From Spirochaetaceae bacterium (GTDB taxonomy: Bacteria; Spirochaetota; Spirochaetia; SZUA-6; Fen-1364), in NCBI GenBank assembly GCA_003170115.1, contig PMZS01000100.1, forward strand, positions 1-8,906: a DNA stretch of 8,906 bases, given 5' to 3'. The notes below the pieces were generated by a model that had not been told where the DNA came from, made no database searches, and saw only the letters and a program-made list of their open reading frames with translations. Positions 1 to 6,672 of this stretch are shown one piece after another; position 1 is the stretch's first letter, and each line of letters begins with the position of its first letter. The position numbers and the translations under genes are program-made.

Positions 1-15
1 CGGTCAAAGTGTTAA

Positions 16-276
16 AGATGGGTCAAAGACCCGCGGATCGAACGAAACAAGCTGCACAAGCTCATCGATATCCTCACCATCGCCATCTGTGCAGTGATCT
101 GCAACGCTGACACCTGGGAGGATATCGAAGAGTTCGCTATTTCCAAGGAAGGGTGGTTTCGCAAGTTCCTTGAGCTTCCCAACGGCATTCCTCCTCACGA
201 CAAGCACTTGCAAGGAATCACGACCCTTGCGCTATTGTGTTCACAGAGCTACAATTGGACTTGGAATTACTTGTAA
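16..276 (+). pseudogene. ISAs1-family transposase, N-terminal fragment
   Basis: The frame open from base 16 to the TAA at 274-276 encodes a stretch beginning DPRIERNKLHKLIDILTIAI and continuing through ICNADTWEDIEEF to LELPNGIPPHDK. This resembles the N-terminal domain associated with ISAs1-family DDE transposases, whose typical form is DPR..R.KRHKLLDIL.IAICAVICGADTW and then a PNGIPSHDTF motif. The match stops near base 204: the expected TFGRVF continuation is replaced by unrelated residues (HLQGITTLALL) up to the stop. An in-frame TAA at 13-15 lies just before the recognisable part and no start codon suits it. All three catalytic acidic residues of the DDE domain would lie downstream and are missing, so this is an inactive scrap of an insertion sequence about a sixth of normal length. 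No terminal inverted repeat could be identified. The family call is fairly secure; the exact breakpoints are approximate. Confidence 0.8.
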
Positions 277-306
277 GGACACGGGCCAACACGATAGTGG
301 CTCCCA

Positions 307-348
307 CTCATAACCCGGAGGTCGCAGGTTCAAATCCTGCCCCTGCTA
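307..348 (+). other. 3' half of a CAU-anticodon tRNA (probable attachment-site scar)
   Basis: The segment has the anticodon loop CTCATAA (anticodon CAT at 309-311), the 3' strand of the anticodon stem CCCGG, variable bases AGGTC, and a perfect T arm (GCAGG, TTCAAAT, CCTGC at 324-340). It ends with the acceptor strand CCCTGCT and discriminator A at 348. The loop-to-T-arm sequence resembles initiator tRNA-Met. The 5' half is absent: bases 302-306 (TCCCA) cannot pair with CCCGG, and no D arm or matching acceptor strand precedes it. No CCA follows (TA instead). A 3' tRNA fragment starting at the anticodon loop is what site-specific recombinases commonly duplicate at one end of an integrated element, and an integrase remnant starts about 110 bases downstream on the same strand. 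The tRNA identity is clear; the att-site reading is inference. Confidence 0.8.
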
Positions 349-458
349 TACAGAGTCTTATAGCGTAAGGGTTTAGAGACCGCTACCGGAAAACCGGCGC
401 GATCCACTGTTAAATGTCAGATGGAACTGTAAGATGTTCCGTCGGATCGGAGCAGCGG

Positions 459-911
459 ATGCGCCGTTTTTCATTGTATCGACGCGGAAGAATCTGGTAC
501 GCGCAGCTTTACAACTCCAAAACTCGAAGGTACACAAGCGGTCGGTCCACCGGGGAATGCTCCAGGAACGAGGCGTCTCTGGTAGTCGCCGGATGGTTGT
601 TCGACGGGATCCCCAAGCCTTGGAGCAACAAGCGCCGCGCGGTTCGGGAGGCCCTCGATGTTGACACCATCCTGACCGGTATCCGAAGCGCCGCCCTGAA
701 TGACAAGGATGCTGAGAAGATCGTCTCGGCGCTGAAATACCGAGAGCTGATCGAGACCGCAGTGGTGAAGGGCAGTCAGGGCCCAGAGGACCTCACCTCT
801 TTTTGGGACCGCTTTTAGACCTTCGACTCTTCCCCCCCGTACGTGCGCGAGAAGCCTGCTCACGGACATCGCATTGGTCGCCGCCACTGCTACGACCTGT
901 CGATGGGGTAA
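459..911 (+). pseudogene. tyrosine recombinase (integrase) N-terminal fragment, interrupted
   Basis: ATG at 459 is preferred over ATG 414 because GGAG lies six bases upstream (449-452). The product opens MRRFSLYRRGRIWYAQLYNS followed by RRYTSGRSTGE, the beta-hairpin style of N-terminus seen before the SAM-like DNA-binding domain of tyrosine recombinases. A TAG at 816-818 interrupts the frame (FWDRF stop TFDSS). The same frame then continues with PYVREKPAHGHRIGRRHCYD, which reads like the continuation of the core-binding domain, until TAA at 909-911. The TAG could be a single change from TGG. The catalytic domain (R..HxxR..Y) is entirely missing, so the gene is dead whatever happens at the TAG. 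It sits just downstream of the tRNA 3' fragment, as expected for an integrase next to its attachment site. The family assignment comes from recognising the pattern, not from a search. Confidence 0.62.
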
Positions 912-1283
912 TCGACGAGATGCCATGAAACCAGATTGTCTCGAAGGCTTGCCTATTCATCCCGACGGTGGTGGATGTGCCGGTACGCCGCCGGTAAGCG
1001 GGATGTGGTGGATGCCAGGTCGAAGGTGATCAGCGTGGATAGAACCTCAGCCCTGGACGCTGTGAATGAGGTGGTGATGCTCGGCCAAGAAAGGATCAAG
1101 CTGCCGATCGATACGCTGGCGGTAGACGGCTTTGAGGCGCAGATGATAGCGCTCACGAAGGTGTATGATCCAGAGTTGAGCCATGGGGGAGGCGGGTACG
1201 TGTGGGCCGGCGACCAGCCCGACCACTACTTTCACGCGAGCGGGTACATGCTGTTGGCCCGCAGATTGATCATGCGTCGGTAG
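912..1283 (+). pseudogene. possible phage terminase large-subunit C-terminal fragment
   Basis: This stretch stays in the same reading frame as the integrase remnant after its TAA and is open to TAG at 1281-1283. The convincing part starts near base 980 (RYAAGKRDVVDARSKVISVD). It continues with RTSALDAVNE, FEAQMIALTKVYDPE, YVWAGDQPDHYFHASGYMLL and ARRLIMRR. An acidic/aromatic segment followed by DHYFHA..Y.LLA is reminiscent of the end of the nuclease domain of phage terminase large subunits. No start codon with a ribosome binding site is present (TTG at 936 lacks one), and the ATPase domain is missing, so this is a C-terminal scrap. If the call is right, the element was a prophage. It could instead be another phage or plasmid protein; confidence is modest. 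Confidence 0.4.
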
Positions 1284-1385
1284 AAAGTGATGCCTTCGCT
1301 TGTAGCGCGATGAAGGTCTGCATGACGTCGCGAGCTGGGTGATCCTCAAGGCTGAGAAAGAGACCCGGACCTCTATAGCCGCAAC

Positions 1386-4280
1386 TCAGCCCTTTATCGC
1401 GATCGGGAAATCCGGGACGTTGGGCGGCCTGGTCGTCGTCGGGGTCTGTTTGCCCCCGGTGAGCTGTTTCACCCGCTCGGAGAGGTACAGGTCAAGCATG
1501 TTCACCGTCACCCGTCCCCCTTGCCCGTAGGCGGCCGCTCCCGTCAGGCCCTCCAGGAGCGCCTTGGTGAAGGCGCCGTTGCCCCAGGCAGGATCCTCGT
1601 AGGAGACTTGGTTGCCCGTGCTGGAGGCGAAGACAACAGCACCGTTCTCCGCTGAGGTCAGCTCGTTGATGATGCCCACGATGTCCCGCTCGGACCCCAC
1701 GGCCTTGCGCCCGCCCGCCATGAGGTTGCCCGAATGGCAGGTGTCGAGGAAAAACAGGACTTTGCCCGCAATGTGGGACACCGTCGACTTGATGTCGGAA
1801 AAGGGCACCCCCGTGCGCTTCAGCCTGTCGATGTCCGCCTCCACGGGCAGATAGTAGTAGTCGCCGTTGGAGTCATTGAAGCCGTGGCCCGAAAAGAGGA
1901 TCACCGCAATGTCCTTGCTCGTCGTCTGCTTCTCTATCCAGTCCAGACCGTCGAGGATGTCGTCCTTGTCGGCACCGGCGTCCGTGAGCACCTTGGTCTC
2001 CACACCCCGGAACAAGGGGCTGCCCTTGTTCAGCAGAGCCCCAAAGTCGCGCGCATCCTTGGCGGCGTATTTCAGCTGGTAGTCCGGCTTCTGGTAGGCG
2101 GAGACGCCGACTGAAAGCACGTACAGCTTGGGCTTGATGACAAACTCGTCCGGGGCCGCCGCGGCCCCCTTCCATAACAGCCTGACGCTCGCTGCCTCCG
2201 ACGGGCCGTTCTTGTTCTCGGCGATCAGGGATACCGTGCAGTCGCGGGAGGGGAGGTTCAACTCTATCTGGTCTGCGTTCGGGGCGGCAACCACATTGAG
2301 GCCTCGCGCGCCCTGGATCGGCCGGCCGTCCACCAGGGCCCTGACCGAGGTGACAGGGGCATCATCTGGAGCCTTCAGGCGGTAATGCAGGCTAAGTGTG
2401 CCCGTGCTGAAAACGCTTCCCTGGTCGGGGCTGGTGATGACCACGGTGGGAGGAAGCTTGTCCAGGATGGAGCCAAAGTCCTGTCGCCTGCCCGCCTGGG
2501 AATTGGCCGACGCAAGGGCCCGCCTATCGTCGAGGGTGGTGAGCACAAGGTTGACCACGTCGGGGCGATAGTAGGTGCTGCGGAAGCGGGCCGCGGGGTA
2601 GAAGTCCGCGGCGGCGTCCATCCCGTTGTTGACCTGCCAGCCGATGAGGTCCTCTCCGCCCGGGCTTGCATCATAGTAGCCCGAGGGGGTCCAGAGCACC
2701 CACCTTTTGCCGTCGGGATGGAGGAAAAGAGCGAGGAGCTCCCGACCGTCGATGAGTCGGTACCAGCGCACAGTCCCGTCCCCGAGGGCTGCCACGGCCA
2801 GCCGGCCGTCGTCGGAGATGTTCACGCCCCAGGCGACGCCTGGGATGGGTTTCTTCCAGAGCTGTTTCCCATCCCCGTCGAAGGAGTAGAGGTACCAGTC
2901 GCAACCCAGGACGAACTGCTTCGCTCCGGGGGCTATGGCGAGTGAACGGGACAACTCCATTTTCGTGATGGCCAGCGGCTTCCCGTCAAGGCCGGGGTTG
3001 AAGCGATTCTCCCAGTTCTCCACCTTGAGGCTGGTGGCGTCGGGGAGGGTCCAGTCCGAAGGGGGAGGGCTTGAGAGGAGGCTGCGGGCTGCGGTGTCAA
3101 AGCTCAGAGGGCTGGAGGCCCCCTCTTTTCCGTTGAAGGAGATGGCCCTGCCGCCAAGCCCCAGCTTGAAGGTCTTCTCCGTCTCTCTGAAGTTGATGAT
3201 CGGTGCGCCCACGCTCGTCTTGGTCGCGCCCGAGGCGTCAAGGATTGCCCAGAAGGGGTCGGCTTCTCCGATGAGGAGTCTGCCGCCCGGCAGGGCCTCC
3301 ATGTCCATAATCGTATCGGTCCCGCCGGTCTTTACGTCGCGGTAAGGTCCCGTGCCTGCCTCGCTCCAGATGCGGAGCACGGCGGCCCCGCCAGGCGTCC
3401 AGCGGCCACCGGCAGAGAGGGTCTCCCCGTCCTGGCTGAAGCGGACCACCGCGAGGTTGGTCGCCGAGCAGTTCGACAGTTCGGGAGTGTAGGCGAGCGA
3501 CATCTGATCCGAGGTGACCGCGAGAACCTGGACCAGGGCAGAATCGTTGTAGCCGACGGCGAGCAGGCTGCCGTCAGGGTTGAAGGACAGGCCGTAAGGC
3601 TGCCTGCCGGTCCCCGTGTCGTACTCGTAGAGCTTCTCCAGGCTGTTCCCCAAACGGTAGCAGCGGATCTTGCCATCGTAGTTGCATGCCGCCATGGTCC
3701 AGGCCCCGTCGCGACGGACGAAATCCAGGCCATAGCCCCTTTCATCTACCTCCTTGTCCACGCCCAGCAGGGACCAGTCGCGGCAGCGCCACACGGCAAA
3801 GCCACCACGCCCGAAGGACGTGGCGAGGTACTGGCCGTCGGGCGTGAATTGCAGCCTGTTGACGCCGCTTCCAAGGCCGGAGAGGCGCTTGATCATCTGG
3901 CCGCTTTGGCGGTCGAAGAGGTAGACCGTACCCTCCCAGTCGTAGCCTCCCATAGCGGCGATGCGCCCGTCCGGCGAGAGGGCGCTCGCGTAGAGCTGGC
4001 CGTTTGGCGAGCCCACCTCCGAGGGGACGCGGAAAATGCGCAAGAGCTGGCCGCTTGAGGCGTCCCAGAGCCTCGCTGTCTTGTCATCGGAGGAAGTGAT
4101 GACGAAACGGCCCTGGGCGTCCGTCCCGACCTGCCTGCCCGTCGCAGAATGCATGCCGAGCTCGAGGCGAAGGATCGGGGTTTGCGGAGGTCCGTCCGCA
4201 GAGATCGAAGCCGGTGCTGCAACCAGGCCGGCGACCACGGCAAAAACCGCTGCGAGGGACCTCAGGATCCAAGGCTTCAT
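1386..4280 (-). CDS. exported WD40-like propeller / Ig-like / caspase (peptidase C14) protein
   Basis: The 964-residue product starts at ATG 4280, with AAGGAG nine bases upstream. Residues 1-28 form a Sec signal peptide (basic MKPWILR, hydrophobic core, APA or SISA before the likely cleavage), so the protein probably acts in the envelope or outside. Residues about 45-350 hold WD40-like blades: DDKTARLWDASSGQ (65-78), SPDGRIAAMGG (102-112), TPDGQYLATS (146-155), NPDGSLLAVGY (234-244). More propeller-like repeats lie near 445-515. A linker with GWQVNNG and YRPDVVN (547-577) is typical of bacterial WD40-caspases. Residues 610-704 look like an Ig-like domain. The caspase domain (about 716-960) begins KPKLYVLSVGVSAY and has both catalytic residues: His799 in FSGHGF and Cys848 in LDTCHSG. 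Such peptidases usually cut after Arg or Lys; the target is unknown. No partner gene is adjacent. It converges with the phage remnant on the left, and no terminator was seen in the 102-base gap. Confidence 0.93.
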   Translation of the reverse strand: MKPWILRSLAAVFAVVAGLVAAPASISADGPPQTPILRLELGMHSATGRQVGTDAQGRFVITSSDDKTARLWDASSGQLLRIFRVPSEVGSPNGQLYASALSPDGRIAAMGGYDWEGTVYLFDRQSGQMIKRLSGLGSGVNRLQFTPDGQYLATSFGRGGFAVWRCRDWSLLGVDKEVDERGYGLDFVRRDGAWTMAACNYDGKIRCYRLGNSLEKLYEYDTGTGRQPYGLSFNPDGSLLAVGYNDSALVQVLAVTSDQMSLAYTPELSNCSATNLAVVRFSQDGETLSAGGRWTPGGAAVLRIWSEAGTGPYRDVKTGGTDTIMDMEALPGGRLLIGEADPFWAILDASGATKTSVGAPIINFRETEKTFKLGLGGRAISFNGKEGASSPLSFDTAARSLLSSPPPSDWTLPDATSLKVENWENRFNPGLDGKPLAITKMELSRSLAIAPGAKQFVLGCDWYLYSFDGDGKQLWKKPIPGVAWGVNISDDGRLAVAALGDGTVRWYRLIDGRELLALFLHPDGKRWVLWTPSGYYDASPGGEDLIGWQVNNGMDAAADFYPAARFRSTYYRPDVVNLVLTTLDDRRALASANSQAGRRQDFGSILDKLPPTVVITSPDQGSVFSTGTLSLHYRLKAPDDAPVTSVRALVDGRPIQGARGLNVVAAPNADQIELNLPSRDCTVSLIAENKNGPSEAASVRLLWKGAAAAPDEFVIKPKLYVLSVGVSAYQKPDYQLKYAAKDARDFGALLNKGSPLFRGVETKVLTDAGADKDDILDGLDWIEKQTTSKDIAVILFSGHGFNDSNGDYYYLPVEADIDRLKRTGVPFSDIKSTVSHIAGKVLFFLDTCHSGNLMAGGRKAVGSERDIVGIINELTSAENGAVVFASSTGNQVSYEDPAWGNGAFTKALLEGLTGAAAYGQGGRVTVNMLDLYLSERVKQLTGGKQTPTTTRPPNVPDFPIAIKG

Positions 4281-4307
4281 AGCTTCCTACTCCTTACCCG
4301 TGGATGC

Positions 4308-4370
4308 CGGGGCATACCCGCGCAAGTTTATAATAAAACTCGCAACTTTCATACTTTCGGGGCATACACG
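4308..4370 (-). promoter_or_regulatory. candidate promoter/operator region of the caspase gene
   Basis: Two copies of CGGGGCATAC(C/A)CG lie at 4308-4320 and 4358-4370, differing at one base and exactly 50 bases apart. On the gene's own strand they read CG(T/G)GTATGCCCCG; the proximal copy is itself CGGG-N5-CCCG. Between them is a 22-base imperfect palindrome (4322-4343), with half-sites GCAAGTTTATA and, from the other strand, GCGAGTTTTAT, matching at 8 of 11 positions. Its centre gives TATTAT/TATAAA, a possible -10 element on the minus strand about 45-50 bases before the ATG. I found no good -35 at the right distance, which would suit activator dependence. The repeats are seen directly; their role is inferred. 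Confidence 0.4.
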
Positions 4371-4409
4371 AATACGCTCACGCCTCGGATGTGGCCACGC
4401 CTGGCAGTA

Positions 4410-4440
4410 TAGCTCTTGATCCAACTCGCTTCGAGAGCTA
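4410..4440. repeat. 7-base inverted repeat with 17-base spacer
   Basis: TAGCTCT at 4410-4416 is matched by AGAGCTA at 4434-4440, with TGATCCAACTCGCTTCG between. It could be a dyad binding site or a weak hairpin. It is about 130 bases before the caspase start and about 150 before the GH2 remnant. There is no T-run after either arm, so it is not an intrinsic terminator. Confidence 0.45.
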
Positions 4441-4586
4441 CACCTGCTGACGACGGATTACGCGGGGCGACGACGAAGCAATAGTTTTCGTCACCTTCAC
4501 ACGGCAGGAGTCACTGGTTCAGTAATGATTTCCGCTCAGGTCGTGGTGGGGGACGGGAACAACGGTTCCTTTTAACCGGAAAAGGC

Positions 4587-5630
4587 TTGACCCTTGCCCT
4601 TCTACATTTTTCATCTACAGTGCGAATTCCCGATCTGGACCTGGACGTCGCCGTACCCGTGCGCAACGGCGGCGGAAGCGTCCGGATCCCCGCTCGCCCC
4701 GAGCCTTGGTCCACTGACTCGCCCCGGCTCTACCGCTTCGAGCTTACCTGCGGCGAGGACCGGGTGCGCGACCAGATCGGCTTCAAAGAGATCCGCGTCC
4801 GGGGCCGGGACATGCTCCTCAACGGCAAGCCCACTTGCCTCAAAGGCATCTGCGTCCATGAGGATCATGTCACGATGGGCAAGTCGACTGATGAGGCGAC
4901 AATACGCTCCACGATCGCGCACGTGAAAGAGCTCAATTGCAATTACATTCGCCTGGCACATTATCCCCACGACGGTCGTTTTGCGCGCATTGCCGATGAG
5001 GAAGGCGTCCTCCTCTGGGCCGAGGTCCCCGTCTACTGGGCCATCGATTTCGCCAATCCCGCGGTCCTGGCGGACGCGGAGAACCAGACTGCCGAGCTCG
5101 TTCTTCGAGACCGAAACCGGGTCTCGGTAGCCATATGGTCCGTCGGCAACGAGAATGCCGACTCCGACGAGCGCTTATCTTTCATGTCTCGCCTTGCCGC
5201 CCTTGTGCGCTCCCTTGACAGGACACGCCCTGTATCCGCCGCCTGCCTTGTGGACAACGAGAAGCTGGCCATTCGTGATCGCCTGACTGAAGTCCTCGAC
5301 ATTATCGGGGTGAATGAATACTACGGCTGGTACGACCCGGACTTCGAGAAGCTCCCGCGTCTGCTCGAGAATTCGAAACCGGACAAGCCCGTCGTGATAT
5401 GCGAATTCGGCGCTGATGCCCGCGCGGGCTTCCGGGGCGGGGGCTTCTGGCCGCGCCGGGAGGGGGTTCCTTTTTCACGGCTGGAGTATCAGTACACGAA
5501 CTGCACCGCGCTGTACACCATGCCGGCGCTCGCCGGGCAGAACACCACCTTGCTTCCGCGGTGCAGTCTCCCTGATTTCAACGCCATATCCATTCCGACG
5601 GGGATGCTTGCCGAGACGAGGTTTCCATAA
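4587..5630 (+). pseudogene. glycoside hydrolase family 2 (beta-glucuronidase/galactosidase type), truncated at both ends
   Basis: The open frame begins at a TTG at 4587 without a ribosome binding site. Recognisable GH2 sequence starts within the Ig-like domain (about residue 16-66: PEPWSTDSPRLYRFEL, IGFKEIRV) and runs into the TIM barrel. It shows LLNGKPTCLKGICVHEDH (77-94), YIRLAHYPHDG (120-130), the acid/base Glu189 in WSVGNEN, NEYYGWY (243-249) and the nucleophile Glu273 in VVICEFGADA. The N-terminal sugar-binding jelly roll is missing. Homology fades after GFRG (281-284, near base 5438), before the barrel's last strand. The rest of the frame (from 5489) is only the antisense of the neighbouring KAS III gene's 3' end. 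Intact GH2 enzymes of this type are about 600 residues or longer. Both catalytic glutamates survive, but the incomplete barrel should not fold into an active enzyme, so the truncation looks recent. Substrate cannot be told. Confidence 0.85.
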
Positions 5631-6529
5631 TTCGGGAAGACTTCGGCAAACATCTTCTCAATCGGGAGGCTGTTGTCCTTGCTGGCCGCAAGGTAGGCGG
5701 CATCCGAGGCTGCGTGCGGGAAGTAGATGTCCGGATCGTTGAGGTCCTTCACAAGCTCCTTCACCAGCGGTGCCAGGTACTTGCGGGCGGCGTCGAACAG
5801 CTCCCTTCCGTAGGAGACGAAGTTGTACAGCCCGTTCTTGCCCAGGCGTTTGCCGGGCTCCACGAAATTGTCCCAGCCGGCGAGGGGGATCGTGCACAGG
5901 TCCGCGAGGGCCGGCACCGACTTGTAGGCGAACTTCCATTCGTGGTCCGAGGGGCTCAGGATGGTCGCGGAGGCCGCTTCGCCAATGGTGTAGGTGGGGA
6001 ACGTATATTCCACCTGGCGAAGATCCCTGATCTTGAAGTTGTCCGGGAAGCCGTGGTAGATGTTGAACTCCCCGTTGGCGATCATGATGTGCTTGTACCT
6101 GCCGCTCTTGAAGAACTCGTATGAAATCTCCAGGGCCCGGATCCAGCTCATGCACGCATCGACAATGTCGAAGCATGATGCGGTCATCCCCAGCTTCTGC
6201 GCATAGAGATACGCGTTTGCGGGCTCCAGGAATCCCTTGCCTACGCCGCAGTAAATGAGGAGGTCGATGTCCTCCGCTTTCAGGTTGGCCTTCTCCAGCG
6301 CGTCAGTCATTGCTCCGATGATGAACGTGCTCGCCTTCTCGCCCTTTTCCTCGTCCCTCACATGCCGGACCTGGGAGCCCGCGGCACTGAAGAGCCCGCG
6401 CACGATGCGCTGATAGGTCTTCACCAGGAGGGTTGACGCCTCAGGGCTGTACTGTTCCAGCATCTGCAAAACGTCATCGTTCGTTATCTTTCTTGTGGGA
6501 ATCCGCACTCCTATGGAATCAATCTTCAT
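5489..6529 (-). CDS. 3-oxoacyl-ACP synthase III-like (KAS III / thiolase-fold) enzyme
   Basis: The start is ATG 6529 because AAGGAG lies nine bases upstream and MKIDSIGVRIPTRKITNDDV is the usual KAS III opening; an upstream in-frame extension to 6685 looks like leader sequence. The product is 346 residues, slightly longer than FabH (about 320). The catalytic triad is complete: Cys126 in DIVDACMSW, His272 in YFPHAASDA and Asn303 in NYGNLVSASIPVG. The segment YTIGEAASATIL (180-191) and the C-terminal glycine-poor strand (SKVVFCPASAGMVYS) also fit. A Cys-His-Asn set supports decarboxylative Claisen condensation of an acyl-CoA or acyl-ACP with malonyl-ACP. Whether it is housekeeping FabH or a specialised starter or OleA-like enzyme cannot be decided. 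No other fatty-acid genes (fabD, fabG, acpP) adjoin it, which favours a specialised role. It is divergent from the glycosyltransferase gene and tail-to-tail with the GH2 remnant. Confidence 0.92.
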   Translation of the reverse strand: MKIDSIGVRIPTRKITNDDVLQMLEQYSPEASTLLVKTYQRIVRGLFSAAGSQVRHVRDEEKGEKASTFIIGAMTDALEKANLKAEDIDLLIYCGVGKGFLEPANAYLYAQKLGMTASCFDIVDACMSWIRALEISYEFFKSGRYKHIMIANGEFNIYHGFPDNFKIRDLRQVEYTFPTYTIGEAASATILSPSDHEWKFAYKSVPALADLCTIPLAGWDNFVEPGKRLGKNGLYNFVSYGRELFDAARKYLAPLVKELVKDLNDPDIYFPHAASDAAYLAASKDNSLPIEKMFAEVFPNYGNLVSASIPVGMDMALKSGRLHRGSKVVFCPASAGMVYSAVQFVY

Positions 6530-6672
6530 TCCTGCTCGCTCCTTCAAGGTTGCAAAAATCGTGCGCGGGCCGCTGACAGGCCACTTATAGGTAATTATAC
6601 CGGGGCAATATACAACGAAACGTGCTTCTGATACTATAGCCCATTCCCTGACTGTTGGAGAAAGACCCAGAC
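6530..6672. promoter_or_regulatory. divergent promoter region between KAS III and glycosyltransferase genes
   Basis: For the glycosyltransferase gene (plus strand) a plausible sigma-70 promoter is TATACA (6609-6614), 17 bases, TACTAT (6632-6637), each matching consensus at 4 of 6. For the KAS III gene (minus strand) there is a perfect TATAAT at 6599-6594 but no good -35 (CGTTTC at 17 spacing). The TATAAT lies within GGTAATTATACC (6590-6601 area), a 12-base near-palindrome with GGTA/TACC arms that could be an operator covering the KAS III -10 and lying about 10 bases from the plus-strand -35. The two genes could therefore be co-controlled. The KAS III ribosome binding site AAGGAG lies at 6539-6544 on the minus strand. 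The promoter hexamers were picked by eye. Confidence 0.45.

Larger units (their letters stand above)
4281..4586. other. 306-base gene-free region upstream of the caspase gene
   Basis: No convincing gene is present on either strand. It holds, from left to right: the ribosome binding site of the caspase gene (4288-4295 region), two 13-base direct repeats flanking an AT-rich near-palindrome (4308-4370), a 7-base inverted repeat (4410-4440) and an 18-base hairpin (CCTTTT, loop AACCGG, AAAAGG, 4568-4585) just before the GH2 remnant. The part from about 4441 to 4567 shows no recognisable feature. It may be leftover sequence from the missing 5' end of the GH2 gene or from the event that truncated it, but no GH2 residues could be recognised there in any frame. 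Confidence 0.7.

Noticed and set aside
2..28. Direct repeat GGTCAAAG (2-9 and 21-28) as an insertion-sequence end or target duplication.
   Set aside because: Only 8 bases, 19 apart, at the window edge and with no matching inverted copy beyond the transposase scrap.
386..397. CCGG-AAAA-CCGG hairpin before the integrase remnant.
   Set aside because: A 4-bp self-complementary stem is expected by chance in GC-rich sequence and no T-run follows.
816..818. In-frame TAG in the integrase remnant as possible stop-codon recoding (pyrrolysine or suppressor).
   Set aside because: The gene lacks its catalytic domain and meets another stop (TAA 909-911) soon after, so ordinary decay explains it; all intact genes here end with normal stops and show no internal TAG.
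471..926. 151-residue minus-strand open frame opposite the integrase remnant.
   Set aside because: The plus-strand frame shows integrase-type residues, the minus translation is low-complexity in style, and no ribosome binding site was seen.
2385..2945. Long antisense open frame inside the caspase gene (186 residues, plus strand).
   Set aside because: It is the GC-rich shadow of a clearly coding frame; its translation shows no recognisable domain and no ribosome binding site supports it.
4568..4585. Hairpin CCTTTT-AACCGG-AAAAGG as an intrinsic terminator.
   Set aside because: The stem is AT-rich, no T-run follows and no gene on either strand ends there.
4587..4616. TTGACC at 4587-4592 as the -35 of a promoter for the GH2 remnant.
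   Set aside because: At 16-18 base spacing only TCATCT-like sequences are found, a poor -10, and the downstream gene is truncated.
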